Assembly (NCBI GenBank): GCA_050084985.1
Contig: JBITNC010000001.1
Coordinates: 56,358,001 to 56,422,000, forward strand
Length of the DNA: 64,000 bases
Source of the DNA: Nageia nagi
Lineage: Eukaryota > Pinophyta
Direction: 5' to 3'
This document shows positions 45,293-59,600 of the stretch, piece after piece. Both the position numbers and the translations under genes were made by a program. The notes beneath the pieces are model-generated. The model saw only the letters and a list, made by a program, of their open reading frames with translations, was not told the DNA's origin and did no database searches. Position 1 is the stretch's first letter. The number at the start of each line of letters is the position of its first letter.

Positions 45293-45788
45293 TGTTGAAA
45301 TGTATAATGCATTGTTGTAAAGGTTTGTATTAAATCTTCTATGTAAGTTCACTAATACTTAAGGGTATCATTTGATACCTTAAGTATTTAAGTGAATATG
45401 ATAATGTAACTTGTCTTACACTCTATGTCATGAGCATGCCCCTTGGGTAAAAGGATGTGCATGTCATGCTTTTGTACATTAGATAAAAGAGTGATTCAAA
45501 GAGGAATTTTAGCCTATAAATGGAAGGCACCCTCTTTGTGATTACACACCAATTGTGTAGTAAAGTTATGCTATAGGATAGTGGTTATGAGAAAAGAGTA
45601 GAAGGATTGTAAGAGTTCATATTTGTTAAGAAGAGAGATCTAGTTAGTGGATGTGTTCCTAGTTGGAGGAACCACTTACATCTTGTGTTATGTTTGTGAG
45701 ATTGCTTTGAGTTTATTAGATGTGTATTGTGAGATTTCATGTGATCTTGGGAGCTTATAATTTCTTATGTTATAGTTCTATTCTTTGA
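45293..45788 (+). repeat. Element E 5' LTR
   Basis: 496-bp A-type LTR starting TGTTGAAATG. The usual terminal TTCA is TTGA here. It contains the U3 palindrome near 45355-45385 and TATAAATGG at 45515-45523. Confidence 0.93.
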
Positions 45789-45790
45789 TT

Positions 45791-45802
45791 TGGTATCAAA
45801 GC
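45791..45802 (+). other. Primer-binding site of element E
   Basis: TGGTATCAAAGC, one G-to-A change from the site in A and B, two bases after the LTR end. F carries the same variant. Confidence 0.85.
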
Positions 45803-48800
45803 TTGGTGTGGGAGCTCCTCTTCAACATTATAGTGTGAAAGGTTCATCTCACTCCTTCCTCAAACTACTTTGGTGAGGTAAAATATTTGAAGGTATAATA
45901 TTTGTTTCAAGTTTTTTTTTAATGTATTACTAACATTGTTATGAGATGAAATGTTGGTAGAAAAATTGCTTACATATTATTGCTATATTATTACTAACAC
46001 TATTTTGTTAGGTACATTTTTCTTATATATAGCAAATAATGTGCTATAGTCAAGCCTGAATTTTTTTTATATACTCAAATTTTTACACAAATTAAGTGAA
46101 AATTTGAAGGACTTAATATCTATTTTTCCAAAATATTTGCAAAATTGATTTATTTTAAAACAAGAAATTACCTTTCCCTTTTTTTTTATAAAAAAATGAA
46201 GAGGAAGTTGCATTTTTTAACAAAATAGTGGGCAAATTCTCTTTTATTGAATTTTTTTTACATGGCAATTTAAAAAAATAATAATAAAATAATAAAAATA
46301 AAATTTTTCACTTGAATTTGGTGAGGGATTGGATTTCTTGGTGACATACATGATCTATTTAGGGGTTTCAAACCCTCAGTCACTTATAGGGCCCCTCCTC
46401 TTCTCCACCTATTTGCACCCTATCTTCACCCATTGGCATCTTCTCTCAGCCAATATTTTATCCATGGTTGACCTTTTTTGTGATCCTTCAGAGTGAGTGA
46501 GGGAGATAGGGAATCTCCATGAGTGTCTTTTTCCTTATGGCCTTATTCTCCTCTAGTGCATGGGGTTTGAAACCCTTAAAATAAATGCAAGCAAAGCCTA
46601 ATAGAGTCTGTCTCCTTAACCACTTGAACATGTTGATGCCCTTAAAGTAAATGCAAGTAGGCCTCTCCTCTCCACCAGCATTCTTTTATCAAACCTTACA
46701 CCTTCCTCCACTCATGGTCAACCTTGCACCTTCCTTCATTCATGGACAACCTTGCACCTTCCTCCACTCTTGGTCAACCTTACACCTTCCTTCATTCATG
46801 GACAACCTTGCACCTCCCCTTAGCTTGTCTGTCACTCTCCTTCGTTCATGATTGTTTTATCGTGAGCACTATAAAGTGACTATGCAAAAGGAGGATGACT
46901 AAAGGCCCATTATTATGATTCACTACCTCAAATTTTATCGCACCTCCCATTCCATCATGTAGCCAAAATCTCTACACCCCTTTGCATGCACTCAACAAAT
47001 CTTATTAATTCTAAATATGAAATTCATGGAAAGCAACAATCTATATCTGTTAATGATGTTATATGTGTTGAAAACCTTCAAACTCATTTGTTGCTAAACA
47101 TACATTGCCATTGGAAAGAAATTCTACCTCTCCCTTGCTTGGCCACTCTCCTACGTGGCCTCCCATCTTCGCAACTGTAACTTCCTCAAAGTAGTGTAGA
47201 CCTTTGTTTGTTTCTTTTTTGTTTTTCTTAAGCACTCATTAACTCTTGGTTGATGCACTATTTTTGAGGCATTTATTTTTTTTTGCTTCCTTACAAGCAA
47301 GCCTTCTTTTGACATTTATGTTGAGACTTAGCATGGAGTAAAATGTTAAAATTAATGCTCTTACATGAGTATACATGTCCATTTTTTATTTAATTCTTGC
47401 TTGAATTAAAAGTTAGCTCATAATGCTTTCTCTTTACTTAGGTAAGTGTATTATAATTTTTTAAGGTAAAAACTAAAAATATATATTACTTTGCACTTTT
47501 TTTAATTTAAAATACACTTACTTAATTGACTATTGATCATTTTTTAAAGTAAAAGGAGGGGGATATATTTGTGAAATTCCTTTTACTTTAAAATTTTTTA
47601 GGACTCAAATTTTTAAGTTAATGTTGCATGCTTAGGACCTAATTCCTTAACTCATGCAAATTTTTGGAATTAATACATGCTTATGCTTAGTAATTTTTTA
47701 AAATGCATGCTTAATACTTATTTGTTAAAGATAATAAATACATGCTTAGTACCTAATTTTTTAAGTTAAATAGTGCATGCTTCTTACTTAATTTATTGGA
47801 ATGATGCATGCTTAAAATTTTTAAAGCTATGAGAATAATGTATTTTTTTTGCTTAATGCTTAAAGATTAATTTTTTAATGCATGCTCAAGGACATAAATT
47901 TTTTAAAAGTTAATGCTTAGGACTTAAATTTTTTTTTAAGATGCATGATTATGACTTAAGAATGCATGTTGAGTACTTATCCTAATGGAATGGACTTGTG
48001 CAAAATAAGTGATGATGTAAACATGTCCTTTAGGGGTTGGTAAAACAAAACCCATTGGACACTTAGGTTTCAATTTTTTTGCATGGATGATATTTTATTT
48101 GTGCTCTTTTACTTCATGTTTTGCACTTTGATTTATTTGCTTATGTAAATAAAAATGCAAACATTGATATGAGAAACCCCTTAAAATGAACATATCCGCA
48201 CATATATTTTGCAACATAACTTATTTGAGGAGCCATGAGGTGAGGATAGGCCAACTGGAGCTTTTAAGTTCGATGATCCAAGTGGTGAAAATTTTATACT
48301 TTTTAATTTCCATTAAGTCCTTTGTTGGTTTGGATTTAACTCCAATAGGTGGACAAGTATGTGTGTCATGATACCACATATCTGCACATCTATTTAGGGA
48401 TTATCTTGATAATCGAGGAGAAAAACTTGAAACCTAATCAATATTAGTAATTTGGCTGATCCAATAAATGTTAGAACCTTAGAAAATAGCTAGTACTTCT
48501 CCTTGTGAGAGTATATTATTGCCTAAAGAGAACTAGTTGAGGATTGGTAGGACCTGAGCTCTTCTTGTGTGGGCATCTAGGTGGAGGCCTAATTTTAGAT
48601 AAGAAAACAAATCTCAACAATATCACTCTACATATATGGTTATTGATATGAGAAATGTATTTAAGTACATGGATTATTATTTGAATTATAAAACATTTAC
48701 ACTTGTAAATCAAATCAAGCATGTCTTTAGCATTAAATGTAACATGTATTAGTTACTTGGTTGAAACTTAACATTTAATGTTATTTATTAAAACCACATG

Positions 48801-48828
48801 CTTATTATTTCACATTCTTATGTAGCAA
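45803..48828 (+). other. Element E long leader
   Basis: 3026 bp. AT-rich, then C-rich at about 46380-46850 with tandem phrases 'catggacaaccttgcacct' (four units, about 46700-46820) and again at 47120-47180. AT-rich with GCATGC-like words at 47600-47960. The conserved block shared with A and B is at about 48005-48605. No coding potential. Confidence 0.75.
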
Positions 48829-51800
48829 ATGGGAGAATCCTTTTTACCCAAATACATTATTGATGGTTCTAACTATGGGATTTGGGAATCTCAGATGAGA
48901 GTTGAATTGCAGGAAACGAAGCTTTGGCAAATAGTGAATGAGAACCTTATACTTCCTATAGATGAGAAGGCACTAGAAGCTTACAACATAAAGAATGAGT
49001 TAAAAAGCTTCATGATTTACCATGTAATTTTATATGATGTGCTTTTGATGATTTTCTCTTCAATCTCTATAAAGGAAGCATGGGATAAGCTTAAGTAAAT
49101 CTACCTTGGTTCAAACTTTTCAAGAAAGTTTACCATTCTTCAAAAGTTGCTTCAATCTCATCAAAGGGAAGATGAAAATGTAGCTATCTACTTAAACAAA
49201 ATCATTGACCTAAGGACCTAACTTATTGTTAGTGAGTGTAAATGGATCAATGATGAGTTCATGATCTTCATCATTCTTCAAAGCCTTTTTTCAAAGTTTG
49301 AAAACTTTGTGATGGTTATGGAAACAAGGCTTGATAATGAAAAAGAAATATTCTCCTTGAAAACCTTTCAAGGCACCTTTTGAAGCATGAGGAAACCATT
49401 AACAATAAGGTGTTGATTTATTATCCTAAAGATAATAACATTGCTCTTGAAGAAAGCAAAACTCTTTTCAAGAAGAAGTTCAACCATCAAAAGAAATATT
49501 ATCTTTCTTCCTCCAAAAGGTTTAAAAAGAGAGGCAATGGCTACAATAGTAGTAGGAATAATAGAAAAAATAACCTTAGTAGTAGAAACAATGACAACAA
49601 CAACCACTTCAAGCAAAGAGATGGAAAAGGCAAAGCAAACAATCCATATCTTAAGAAAAAAATTGATAGTAATTGTAACTATTGTGGCATTCAAGGTCAC
49701 AAATAAGTTGATTGCTACAAAATGAAAAGATAGGAAAAGAAAAAAAGTAATGAAAATGTAAAGAATTACAAAGAAAAGAAGAATATTCATGCTAGTTTTG
49801 CTACGATGCTTTACTCCATGTCTCATTCTTTTTTATCTAAATAGATTGTTGACTCTAGTTTCACTAATCACCTATGCTTTGAAAAAGAAAAGTTTGATAA
49901 TTTTCACAAGTATAAAAAAGATGCAATTATGATAGGTGATAACTCTACCCTTGAAGTACAAAGAATTGGGAGAGTGTTGATTCACAAAAAGGTTGTTAAG
50001 AATGTTTTCTATATTCTTAAGTTAAGGTTGAACCTTATCTTCATGATCTATGTTGCTAGAAAAGGGTACTCTTTTGAGTTTGACTTTCAATCTTGGTGTA
50101 TTAAGAAAGAACTTGTCACATTGGTTAAAGGATAAGTGAAAGATAACCTCTACATTATGGATCAAGTTCTATCAAATATATTTTTTGCTTATAGTTTATA
50201 TTCTAAAGTCAATATTTGGCACCATGATTTAGGATACCTTAACCATAAGAGTATTTAAGTCATGAAAAACTAAGAACTTATGAAATGTTTGCCTTTAATT
50301 CCTCCTTTAGTTGGTCTATGTTAAAATTGCATTCTTAGCAACAAGCATAGATAAAAGTTTGAAAATGATAAGGCAACAAAAGCATCTCAATCTCTTCAAC
50401 TTATGCATTCAAATTTGATGGGTTTATTTTAGACTAAGTCGCTTAAAAGAGGATCTTATGTCTTGACCTTCATTAATGACTTTAGTAGGATGACCTTTGG
50501 GTATCTAATTGAGCACAAGGATCAACCTTTGAGATTTTTAAGGTTTTTAAAGCCTTTGTTGAGAATCAAACTAACCTTAAAATCAAGATGTTGAGATTAG
50601 ATAACGGGGGAGAATATAATAGTAATGAGTTCAATGACTATTATGTTAAGTATGGAATCAAGAGGTAGTTTATAATTCCATACACTCCTTAGTAAAATAA
50701 TGTTGTCTAAAAGAAAAATAGAATAATTATGGATATGGTTAGATGCATGTTGGGTAATCTTTCTAAATTCTTATAAGGTGAAGCTATGAGCAATGCTATT
50801 TACACCTTGAATAGGTGTCCCATAAAAGTCGTTTAGAGTAAAACTCCTTTTGAGGCATGGTCATGAATAAAACCTAACATTTCTCATGTTAGGGTGTTTG
50901 GTTGTGAAGCATTCTCATACATTATTTTTGAGAAAAGAAAGATGTTAGATAAAAGAGCTAAAATATGCATCTTTATAGGTTATGACAATCAAAATAGAGG
51001 CTACAAGCTCTAGTCTCCATCCTATAAAGCTATGTTTATTTTAAGAGATGTAAAGAATCTTCTTCTAATAAAGATGTTCATGATATAGAAGAATCTTTAG
51101 TTGCTCTTAGCTGGTTAGATATTGATCTAGATAAGTCACCTCAAGAACAAAACTCTCCAATTCAAAGGGTAACAAGGAGCATGACCTTGAACAAATATTT
51201 AATTACCAAGATTAACAATAAGCATGAGCCTCCAACCTTAAAAGAAGCTTCTAAGCATGAGTGCTATATGGAAGCTATGAAAGTGGAGTATGAGGTGCTT
51301 ATGAAAAATAAGACTTGGGACTTAGTTCCTTATCCCAATGAAAAGAATGTGATTAACAATAAGTGGATCTACAAGTTCAAGTTCAATTCAATTGGAGATA
51401 TTGAGAAATACAAGGAAGGTTAGTAGCTAAAGGTTTTGCTCAAAAATACAATGTAGATTATGAGGAAACCTTTGCTCCCATGGTAAATATGAGTACTATG
51501 AGAGTTATCCTTACTCTTTTTATAGCTCAAAAATAGAAAGTTTTTCAACTTGACATCAAGAGTGCATTTCTCAATGGTGACTTAGATGTGGAAATCTTTA
51601 TGAATCAAATAGAAGGGTTTATTATGGAAGGTAAAGAGTCCTTTATATGCAAGCTAAAGAAGTTATTATATGAACTTAAGTAAGCACTTAGAATCCAGTA
51701 CATAAAGATTTCAAGGTACTTTGCAGATATTGGATTCTCTAAGTATTTTTCTAACTCTAATATATATGTGCTCAATCAAGGAAAAGATGTGGTCTTGATT

Positions 51801-52765
51801 CTCCTTTATGTAGATGATCTTTTAATTACTAAGAATAATGATGAAATCATTCAAGAGTGCATATCCAAACTTAAGATAATATTTGAAATGATTGATCTTG
51901 GTCTCTTTCTCTACTATCTTGGAATGCAAATGTATCAATATAAGGATTGTACTTAACTTAATCAATCTAAACATATATCAAACATATTGCAAAAGTTTGG
52001 AATGGAGGAGTGTAGATTTACTATAATTCTAGTCTCTCCTAGAATCAGTATTTCTTTAAGCACCAACTCTTAGTTATCTAATGCTATAGCTTACAGGCAA
52101 TTAATTGATGATATTTTATATTTAACTATATCCAAGCCAGATATTATCTTTGCAATGAATTTGATGGTATGATTCATGTAGAAACCTTATGTTGACCACC
52201 TCAATGCTGTTAAGCAAATCTTAGGGTATGTTGTAGGGATTAAAGATCTTGCTTTGAAGTATTCCAAGTTGCCCTCATTTATTCTCTCTAGATTCTCAAA
52301 TTTTGACTATGGGGGAGATAGAGATGATAAGAAGTCAACCTTTGCGTATGTGTTTAGCATGGGTTTAGGTGCTATCTCTTAGGATTCTAAGAAGTAGACT
52401 ACTATTTTTTTTCCACCACAGAAGTCAAATATCATGCCATGTCTATTGTAGCTTAGGAATCCATTTGGCTAAGACATCTTTTGGAAGAAATTAGGTATGA
52501 GCAAGGTGGCTCATCTTTGATTTCTTCATATAATCAATATTCTATTTCTTTGGCTAAGAATCTTGTGTTCCATCAGAAAACAAAACATGTAAAAATACAT
52601 GCCCATTTTATTAGGAAAAAGGTTCTTGATGGCATCATACACCTAGAGTATTTTCCATCCACCTTAAACTCTGCTAATTTATTCACCAATCCCCTCTCAA
52701 AAGCTTAGTTTTGTAAGCTTAAGGATGCTATCAAGTTGGTGAATTTACCTTCAAGAGGGAGTTAA
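48829..52765 (+). pseudogene. Element E gag-pol remnant
   Basis: Starts MGESFLPKYIIDGSNYGIWE, the best preserved gag start of the family. Gag has a frameshift near 49360, then the Asn/Lys-rich tail with a knuckle 'CNYCGIQGHK' cut by a TAA at its last part. A TAG at 49842-49844 is at the same protease-Trp position as in A and B; Asp-Ser-Gly is Asp-Ser-Ser. The integrase Glu position is TAA (50708-50710). Reverse transcriptase keeps YVDD (about 51810). RNase H has the shared TGA at 52170-52172. It ends 'NLPSRGS'. Some positions that are stops in A and B are open here, for example Gln where both have TAA before 'GKDVV', so the copies inform each other about ancestral residues. Confidence 0.9.
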
Positions 52766-52859
52766 ATTTGAATTCTTGTGTTGAATTCATATTTGTGATG
52801 GCAACTTCACCCCTAGGAGTATTTTATGCTATATAGTGTTGATTTTGTTATACACCTTC

Positions 52860-53225
52860 ATGGTAAGTTCACTCTACGTGAGGAACTTATTGTACAAATT
52901 GGTCAATCTAGCATTATTTAGTTATCTATGTGTGAAGAACTCTTATTTGTCTTTTGGCATTATTCAGTTATCCATATGTGAGAAACTCATATGTGCATGC
53001 TCTATTTTTGGTCAATCTAGCATTGGTTAGTTATCCATGTGTGAGGAACTCTTATGTGTATTTTGTCATTGTTCAGTTATCCATGTGTGAGGAAATCATA
53101 TATGCATGCTTTATTTTTGGTCAATCTAGCATTGGTTAGTTATCCATGTGTGAGGAACTCTTATGTGTCTTTTGGCACTATTCAATTATCGATATGTGAG
53201 GAACTCGTATGTGCATGCTCTATTT
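52860..53225 (+). repeat. 3' UTR tandem repeats of element E
   Basis: A first unit 'ggtaagttcactctacgtgagg', then about six units on 'agttatccatgtgtgaggaactc' with alternating spacers ('ggcattattc', 'tggtcaatctagcattgg'). It has more units than element A, so the array changes copy number between insertions. Confidence 0.8.
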
Positions 53226-53688
53226 TGTAATGATAATCAACACATGTTTTATATATAGTAGGTGACTATAAGTTTTTTGGCATGGTATCTTTGTGATGAC
53301 TTATAGTGCACCATTGATCAGTTCATGATGGAATTTGTGTGATTCATATATCCTTTATGAGATGAATATGTTTCATCTAATAGATCTTGTTATTTGAGTT
53401 TCTTATGACTTACAGGTTTCTTTGAGATTACAAGTTACTTACCTCAGATATGCAGGCTCTTGAAGACTCTTCATGACTTCCAGTTGGATGACTACTTCAT
53501 GTACATTGAAATTGATTATGGTTAATAATTGTATTAGGCAAAGTAGTAAGTCTCAAACTAGATCTTTCTTACTTCATAAATATCTAAAAAGTTCTCATCT
53601 CCATTGTATCTATTTGGAAGAGAACTCTCTTACTTTCTCTTCTTCTTCTCTCTTACTTGCTCTATCTTAATATTGCATTAATGGGGAG

Positions 53689-54169
53689 TGTTAGAATATA
53701 TAATGCATTATTGTAAAGGTTTGTATTAAATCTTCTATGTAAGTTCACTAATACTTAAAGATATCATTTGATACCTTAAGTATTTAAGTGAATATGATAA
53801 TGTAACTTGTCCTACACTCCATATCATGAGCATGCCCCTTGGGTAAAAGGATGTGCATGTCATGCTTTTGTACATTGGATAAAAGGGTGATGCAAAGAGG
53901 GATTTTAGCCTATAAATAGAAGGCTCTCTCTTTGTAATTATACATCAATTATGGAGTAAAGTTATGCTATAAGATAGTGGTTAGGAGAAAAGAGTAGGAG
54001 GAATGTAAGAGTTCATATTTGTTAAGAAGAGAGATCTAATTAGTGGATGTACTCCTAGTTGGAGGGTGTTATGTTCATGAGATTGCTTTGAGTTTATTAG
54101 ATATGTATTGTGAGATTTCATGTGATCTTGGGATTTTATAATTGCTTATGTTATATTTATATTCTTTCA
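53689..54169 (+). repeat. Element E 3' LTR
   Basis: 481-bp LTR, TGTTAGAATA to ATTCTTTCA, the partner of 45293-45788, with a TATAAATAG box near 53911. A short deletion removes part of the conserved 'ggaaccacttac' motif present in the partner. Confidence 0.94.
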
Positions 54170-54174
54170 AGTAG

Positions 54175-56030
54175 GAGAGATAAAAAGATACTACAAAAAT
54201 CATGGACCCTTGAATAATATGCATAATTTATGTCTGAACCAAATCCAATAGCTACTATTATAACACCTATGTGGTATTAAAGCACTAATGATGATGAATT
54301 AAGATAGGATAGTATTCATGATGATGATGATAATAATAATGTTCATAAATAAAATAGAATTGATGGTTTACTTGAGTCCCTCTATGTTCATGATGATGAT
54401 GATGAAGGAGATGGTGAGGAAAGAGATGCTGATTTAGAAAGAGATATCATGTATAGTGCTTCCAAAACTAAATTATATGAAAGAAAAAATAAAACTTTAT
54501 TATCAATGATCCTACTAATGAAATAAAAGCCAAACATGGATGGTCAGATACAACTATTTCTTCTCTTTTGATGTATAAATTTTATTTTATTTTATGATAT
54601 TTTAATTTCTATAAAATTAATTACATAAATTATTTTTCATTGGTATTATAGGTTATGAAAAGAAAAGTTATTACCAAGTGATAATGTCATCTTGGATTCA
54701 TGCAAAAATGCATGTGATATTTTGAAGGATGTAGGGATGGAGAGTAATTCATACCATGCATGTATTAATGATTGCATATTGTATAGAGGAGAAGAATATG
54801 ATATGAAGGTTGAATGTCTAAAGTGTAAAGAATCAAGATACCATGGAAAAAGGGAAAAAAACTCTAAATAAGGTTATTCACATAATGCCAATCATTCCCA
54901 CATTGGTGCAAATATTTTGATGTAAGTCACTTGGAAATTTAATGGACAACCATGCAAGAAATAGAAGTGAAGAAGGCCTGTTGTGTATACCTATAGATAG
55001 TAAAGTAATGAAACATATAAAGGAAAAGTGGCCTAAGAAATTTAAAGATGAACCTAGAAGTGTTATATTGGGTTTACCAATTGATGGTGTTAATACATTT
55101 TTGAACTAAACATCCACTTATTCATACTGGCCTATTATTATAATCAATTATAACATACCTTTGTGGATGTCTATAAGAAAAGAACATTTGATGTTGGTTA
55201 TTATAGTCCCTTGAAGGAAATAGGTTAAATAGATGGATGTCTACCTTAAACTAATAATTGATGAGTTGTAGCTCTTGTGGAAAGTAATTCAAATGCATGA
55301 TATAAATATACCTATCAATCAAAGGTCATTCAAATGTTATGGAATACTATATTGGACTATACATGATTATCCAAGGCTTTCTATTTATGCAAGTATGCAT
55401 GTATACAATAGTTTTTACATGTACATATTTGATTTTTTTATAACCACATGAATTATATGCATTCTATAATAAAAAATTATCACAAGTGTTCTATAAAATA
55501 TTATCATTCTTGTCCACAATATGCAAAAAATCTTCCATCAAAATATTCAAGTTAGATGCATAAGATGGAATATATTGGCCATAGGAAATATTTTCCAATG
55601 GATGATACTTTTCGATGAAAGGTAGCTTGTAGTAGAGTAGATAAAACCCCTATTCCTATTTACAAAAATCCTATGAATTGGTTCATAAAGTACCACCAAT
55701 GTGTTGAAAAAGTTAAGAAAAGAGCATGTGATGAAGGTACTACTTTAGGGTCAGAGGATGAGATTATTCTTGATGAAAATGACTTACCACTAGATGAAAT
55801 ATTACATAGTACGATATATCTAAAATATGTTTATTATTTTAAAAATGTGTAGGTTTGTAAATTTCAAATTCATAAGTTCACCAATTAAATGGTGGATTGG
55901 TTACATGTTTTCAGGCATGAACAAATTATCAATATTTTATACACTAGAATATTGGAAGGAGTTGTTAGTGATACATTTAATGGATCCTATGCATATTGTA
56001 AAGAATGTTACCTTTTTATTGTATAGGTAT
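54175..56030 (+). pseudogene. CACTA (En/Spm-type) TNP2 transposase, first part
   Basis: Decayed exons of a TNP2-type transposase. 'EIKAKHGWSDTTISSLL' near 54515 precedes an intron-like gap. Then 'NACDILKDVG', 'CINDCILYRGEEYD' and 'CLKCKESRYH' (54690-54850) give the family's Cys-rich region. 'KFKDEPRSVILGLPIDGVN' (about 55035-55095) and 'YWPIII' follow. Later pieces include 'MEYIGHRKYFPMDDTFR' (55560-55615) and 'EYWKELLVIHLMDPMHIVKNV' (55950-56010), matching the conserved block with the catalytic Asp. Known role: cutting and moving CACTA elements. Element E lies just upstream. The frame runs directly into the hAT insertion at 56031 and resumes at 60310. Element ends were not found. Confidence 0.88.
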
Positions 56031-56640
56031 CATAAAATAAAATAAAAACATCATCTAAATGCAAAAAATGGTGTTTTTTTCATTTTTTGAATTTTCCCAT
56101 ACTTCACTCAAAAAAATGGAAAAAATGTTATTTTTTGCTTTAAAAAATGGCCCATTTAAACGATGTTTAAATTCCATAAAAATGTTGAATACATGGAAAA
56201 AATGCAAGATTGAAGACAAATTTTAAAGTCCATTTAGACACATTTTTTCACCCAAAAAATGGTGTTTAAATGCAAAATACACTAGGAAAATGCAAAAAAA
56301 TTAACTTAAACACCTTACATCATCACCATCATTTTTGACATATTTTTCCCCAAATACATCATTTAAATGCATAAAAGATGCATATTTTGATCAAAAATTG
56401 AACCTTGATAGGTCCAAAACATTGGTTAGGAGAAAAAGATGGCATATTCATGTTTTTCTATTTAAACATCATTTAAACGGGGAAAATATGCAAAAGATAC
56501 CGTGAAAATGTGGAAGGCAACTGGGAAACTAGGGAGAAGGAATAAAGAGTGGAAAAAAGAAATTTTTCCTCATTTTTACTTTGCAAGGCTTGGAGAAAGA
56601 TAGAGGAGCTAGAGGGGAGCAAGAGCATTGCTGAGGGAGG
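56031..56640. repeat. hAT left end with TTTAAA-rich subterminal region
   Basis: After the 13-bp inverted repeat, the words 'catttaaac', 'gtttaaat' and 'catttaaatgc' recur about ten times between 56090 and 56480, on both strands. hAT transposases commonly bind short repeated subterminal motifs; that this is the motif here is inference. The right subterminal region (59990-60309) is instead T-rich with repeated 'cattttttgaattttcc' phrases. Confidence 0.6.
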
Positions 56641-56657
56641 TTGGCCAAGACTCCAAA

Positions 56658-59600
56658 ATGCCAAAAGAGATGTATAGATTTTGGCAATATGTAACTCCAA
56701 TTGAGGGGGTTCAAGGCAATTCTTAGCATTTCAGATGCAATCTATGTGATAAACCTATCCAAGGAACAATTACAAGGTTCAAAGGGCATCATTTTAGGAT
56801 ATCAAGGAGCGATGTGGAGAGTTTTCCAAAAGTAACTCCAGATCTTGCTTTGAACACAATTAAAACCTTGGATTATATTGTTGAGAGAAAAGAGAGGAAA
56901 GGAGCATTTCAAATGGAGATAGGAGGGATAAGCTCTTTTAATACAAGTGGAAATGTTTCTATTCAAAGTGTAGGTGCAAGTACAAGTGCAAGTAGACCTA
57001 GTGTAAGTGGATACTTTGGATGAGTTGGAGTCCATTCCTACTTTCAACCTCGAACAACTCCTTAATCCCAATAATCCATTATGAGTATGTTGAAGAAGAA
57101 GGAGAAGAAACAAGTTGATTTGATGTTAGCAAAATTGATATATTATGAATATGTTCCAATCCACATTACCAGGAGTGTATTTTGGTAACCAACGATCAAT
57201 GTAGTGGTTAATGCTTGACCTAGGTATGTGGGCCCTACTCATGCAAAAATGCAAGGGTCTCTCATTTAGGATCTCAAGCAGGAAGTCTATAAAAGGTATG
57301 TAAATATTGATATCAAATTTCAATAAATAATATGTATTACATTTTTAAATTACTTTTCTATTTAGTTATTGTATAATTTATTTTAGTTTTATTTTACTAT
57401 TTTTAGAATGAATGATATTGGATAATCTTGGAAATTATCAGTTTGCATAATATTATCTAATGGGTGGTCAGATAGTAAGAGTATAAGCTTGATTAATTAT
57501 TTGGTATACTCCAAATATGGGATAATATTCAAGAAATTTGTTAATGCATTTGATAAGGAAAAAGATACAAACTTGTTATGTGACTTATTAGATCATTTTG
57601 TGAAGGAGGTGGGGCTAGAGCATGTTGTTCAGATGATCACAGACAAGGCTTCTAATTATGTTGTAGTAGGTAGTAGACTCATGAATATGTATCCCTCCTT
57701 GTACTAGATTCCATGTGCTTGTCATTGCATTGATCTTCTTCTAGAGGACATAGGAAAAATGGCTTGGGTGAAAGAGTTGGTTGACTAATCAAGGACAATC
57801 ACAAGGTACATCTATCATATCTTGTTTTATGTTATCATTTTTTTTTTATCTTATATTCTTACTCTTATACTATCTTGATTTTTAATTTCTTATCTTGTGT
57901 TACTAAGTACATTTATAATAAAACCAATGTTCTTAGTATGATGAGGAGGTACACCAATGGAAAGGACTTGTTTCCCTCAAGAGTTACACATTTTACCTCT
58001 AATTTCATCATCCTTCAGTCAACATTTTGAAATATGCATGAGTTGCATTTAATGTTTATTTCTATATAGTGGAGTGATATAACCATAAGCATAAGGTTGG
58101 AGGGTATGATCGTATCTTCATTGATATCCAAGGATGATTTTTGGATGATGCTCAAAGAGATTTATAGCATGATAACACCACTTGTATGAGTCCTTCATAT
58201 AGTTGATAATGATAGGCCCACTATGGGCTATTTGTATGAGGCTATGGTTAGGGACAAGGAGGCTATAATGCATTATTATATTGACCACCCTGATGAGGAC
58301 AATGAGTTTGGTAACAAGCACATGGCATTTTGGACTCTTATTAATGAATGATGGAGGAATATATTGTATCTCCTTATTCATGGATCAGGGGCCATCTTAA
58401 ACCTTATCTTGTATTTTGCACCAAACTTAAAATACAATACTAAATGCTAACTTGGAACTTACAAAATGTGTAGCTGGTATGGTTCAAGATCCCACCACTC
58501 AATCCAAAATATTCAAGGAGCTTGAGTCATACAAGCACTCAAGAGGCCTCTTTGGGTATTAATTAGCTAGAGAGGCACATTTCATGATTGCTCCATATGA
58601 GAAAAATTCAAATTTCATGCATTAATTTTAAGTTTTAAATTTATACATTTAGGCATTTAAATATTTAATAGTTTTTAATTTGATATTACTACATTTTTTA
58701 GAGTTATGGTGGGTGAATTTTGGGGGTGAAACACTTGAGTTGCAAAGATTTGTCATCTGCATCCTTAGTCAAACATGTAGTACTTTAGGATGTGAGTGCA
58801 ATTGGAGTGCATTTGAAAAAATTCACTCCAAGAAGTGCAACAAATTAGTAATTTGATTCATTTCAATTATGATTCCTTTCAACTTTCAAAATGCAATGCA
58901 AATTTCTTACTTCACTCTCAATTCTCAATTTCTCATTATCTCATTTTTTTATGTTAATAGGTTAACAACACAAGGTTTGAATGAGATTATGTACATTTAT
59001 GTCAACCTATGATTATATGTGAGGCAACTACAAAACAAAGATGAGGATGAGCCCATTAACTTGATTTCCATTGATCCCTCATATAGGTTATCTTCTTTAT
59101 TTTTAGTCCCACCTAACAACCCCTACATGTGATTTTTAAAATATCTTGATAGGTCCTATAAAATTGTATTTGTTGACTCTTTTTTTTTCACTTTTTACAG
59201 TGATGCACCTCTAGTGGATGTAGTGGTAGATCCAAAGGAGGAGTTACATAAAGCATTTCGAGAAGAATGGCTTGATATGGAGAAGGAGATAGATGAACTT
59301 GTAGATGAGGGTGAGGAGGAGGAGGAGCACATAGTAGATGAGGAGGGGGAGGAGGAGGAGCATCAACATTTTGATCCATTTCCTTCTATGGAGATTGATC
59401 ATGGTGTTGGACGTCATTAGGTTTATGAGCATCAGGTTTACTGAGATATTGAGAGTGAGCCTAATAGTGATGAGCCACATGTTTGGTATTAGAGGATTAG
59501 GCAAAATCCCCATAAGAGTGTTGATGGTGGTTCTAGTAGTTTAGGATTACCTCCTCATAGTGCTCCTACCCCTATGATACCATCTTCTCACTCTCAATCT

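Larger units (their letters stand above)
45293..54169 (+). mobile_element. Element E: Ty1/copia, A family
   Basis: 8877-bp copia with LTRs 45293-45788 and 53689-54169, a perfect target duplication AGTAG (45288-45292 and 54170-54174), a primer site TGGTATCAAAGC at 45791 and a polypurine-tract remnant at 53681-53688. LTR type, leader, gag-pol and 3' UTR repeats all match element A. LTRs differ by about 6-7% plus a 16-bp-class deletion in the right one. It lies beside CACTA coding sequence starting within about 350 bp on the right. Confidence 0.96.

Noticed and set aside
59188-59513. Pro-rich and Leu/Met-rich minus-strand frames
   Set aside because: They are antisense shadows of the acidic GAG/GAT-rich hAT exon.
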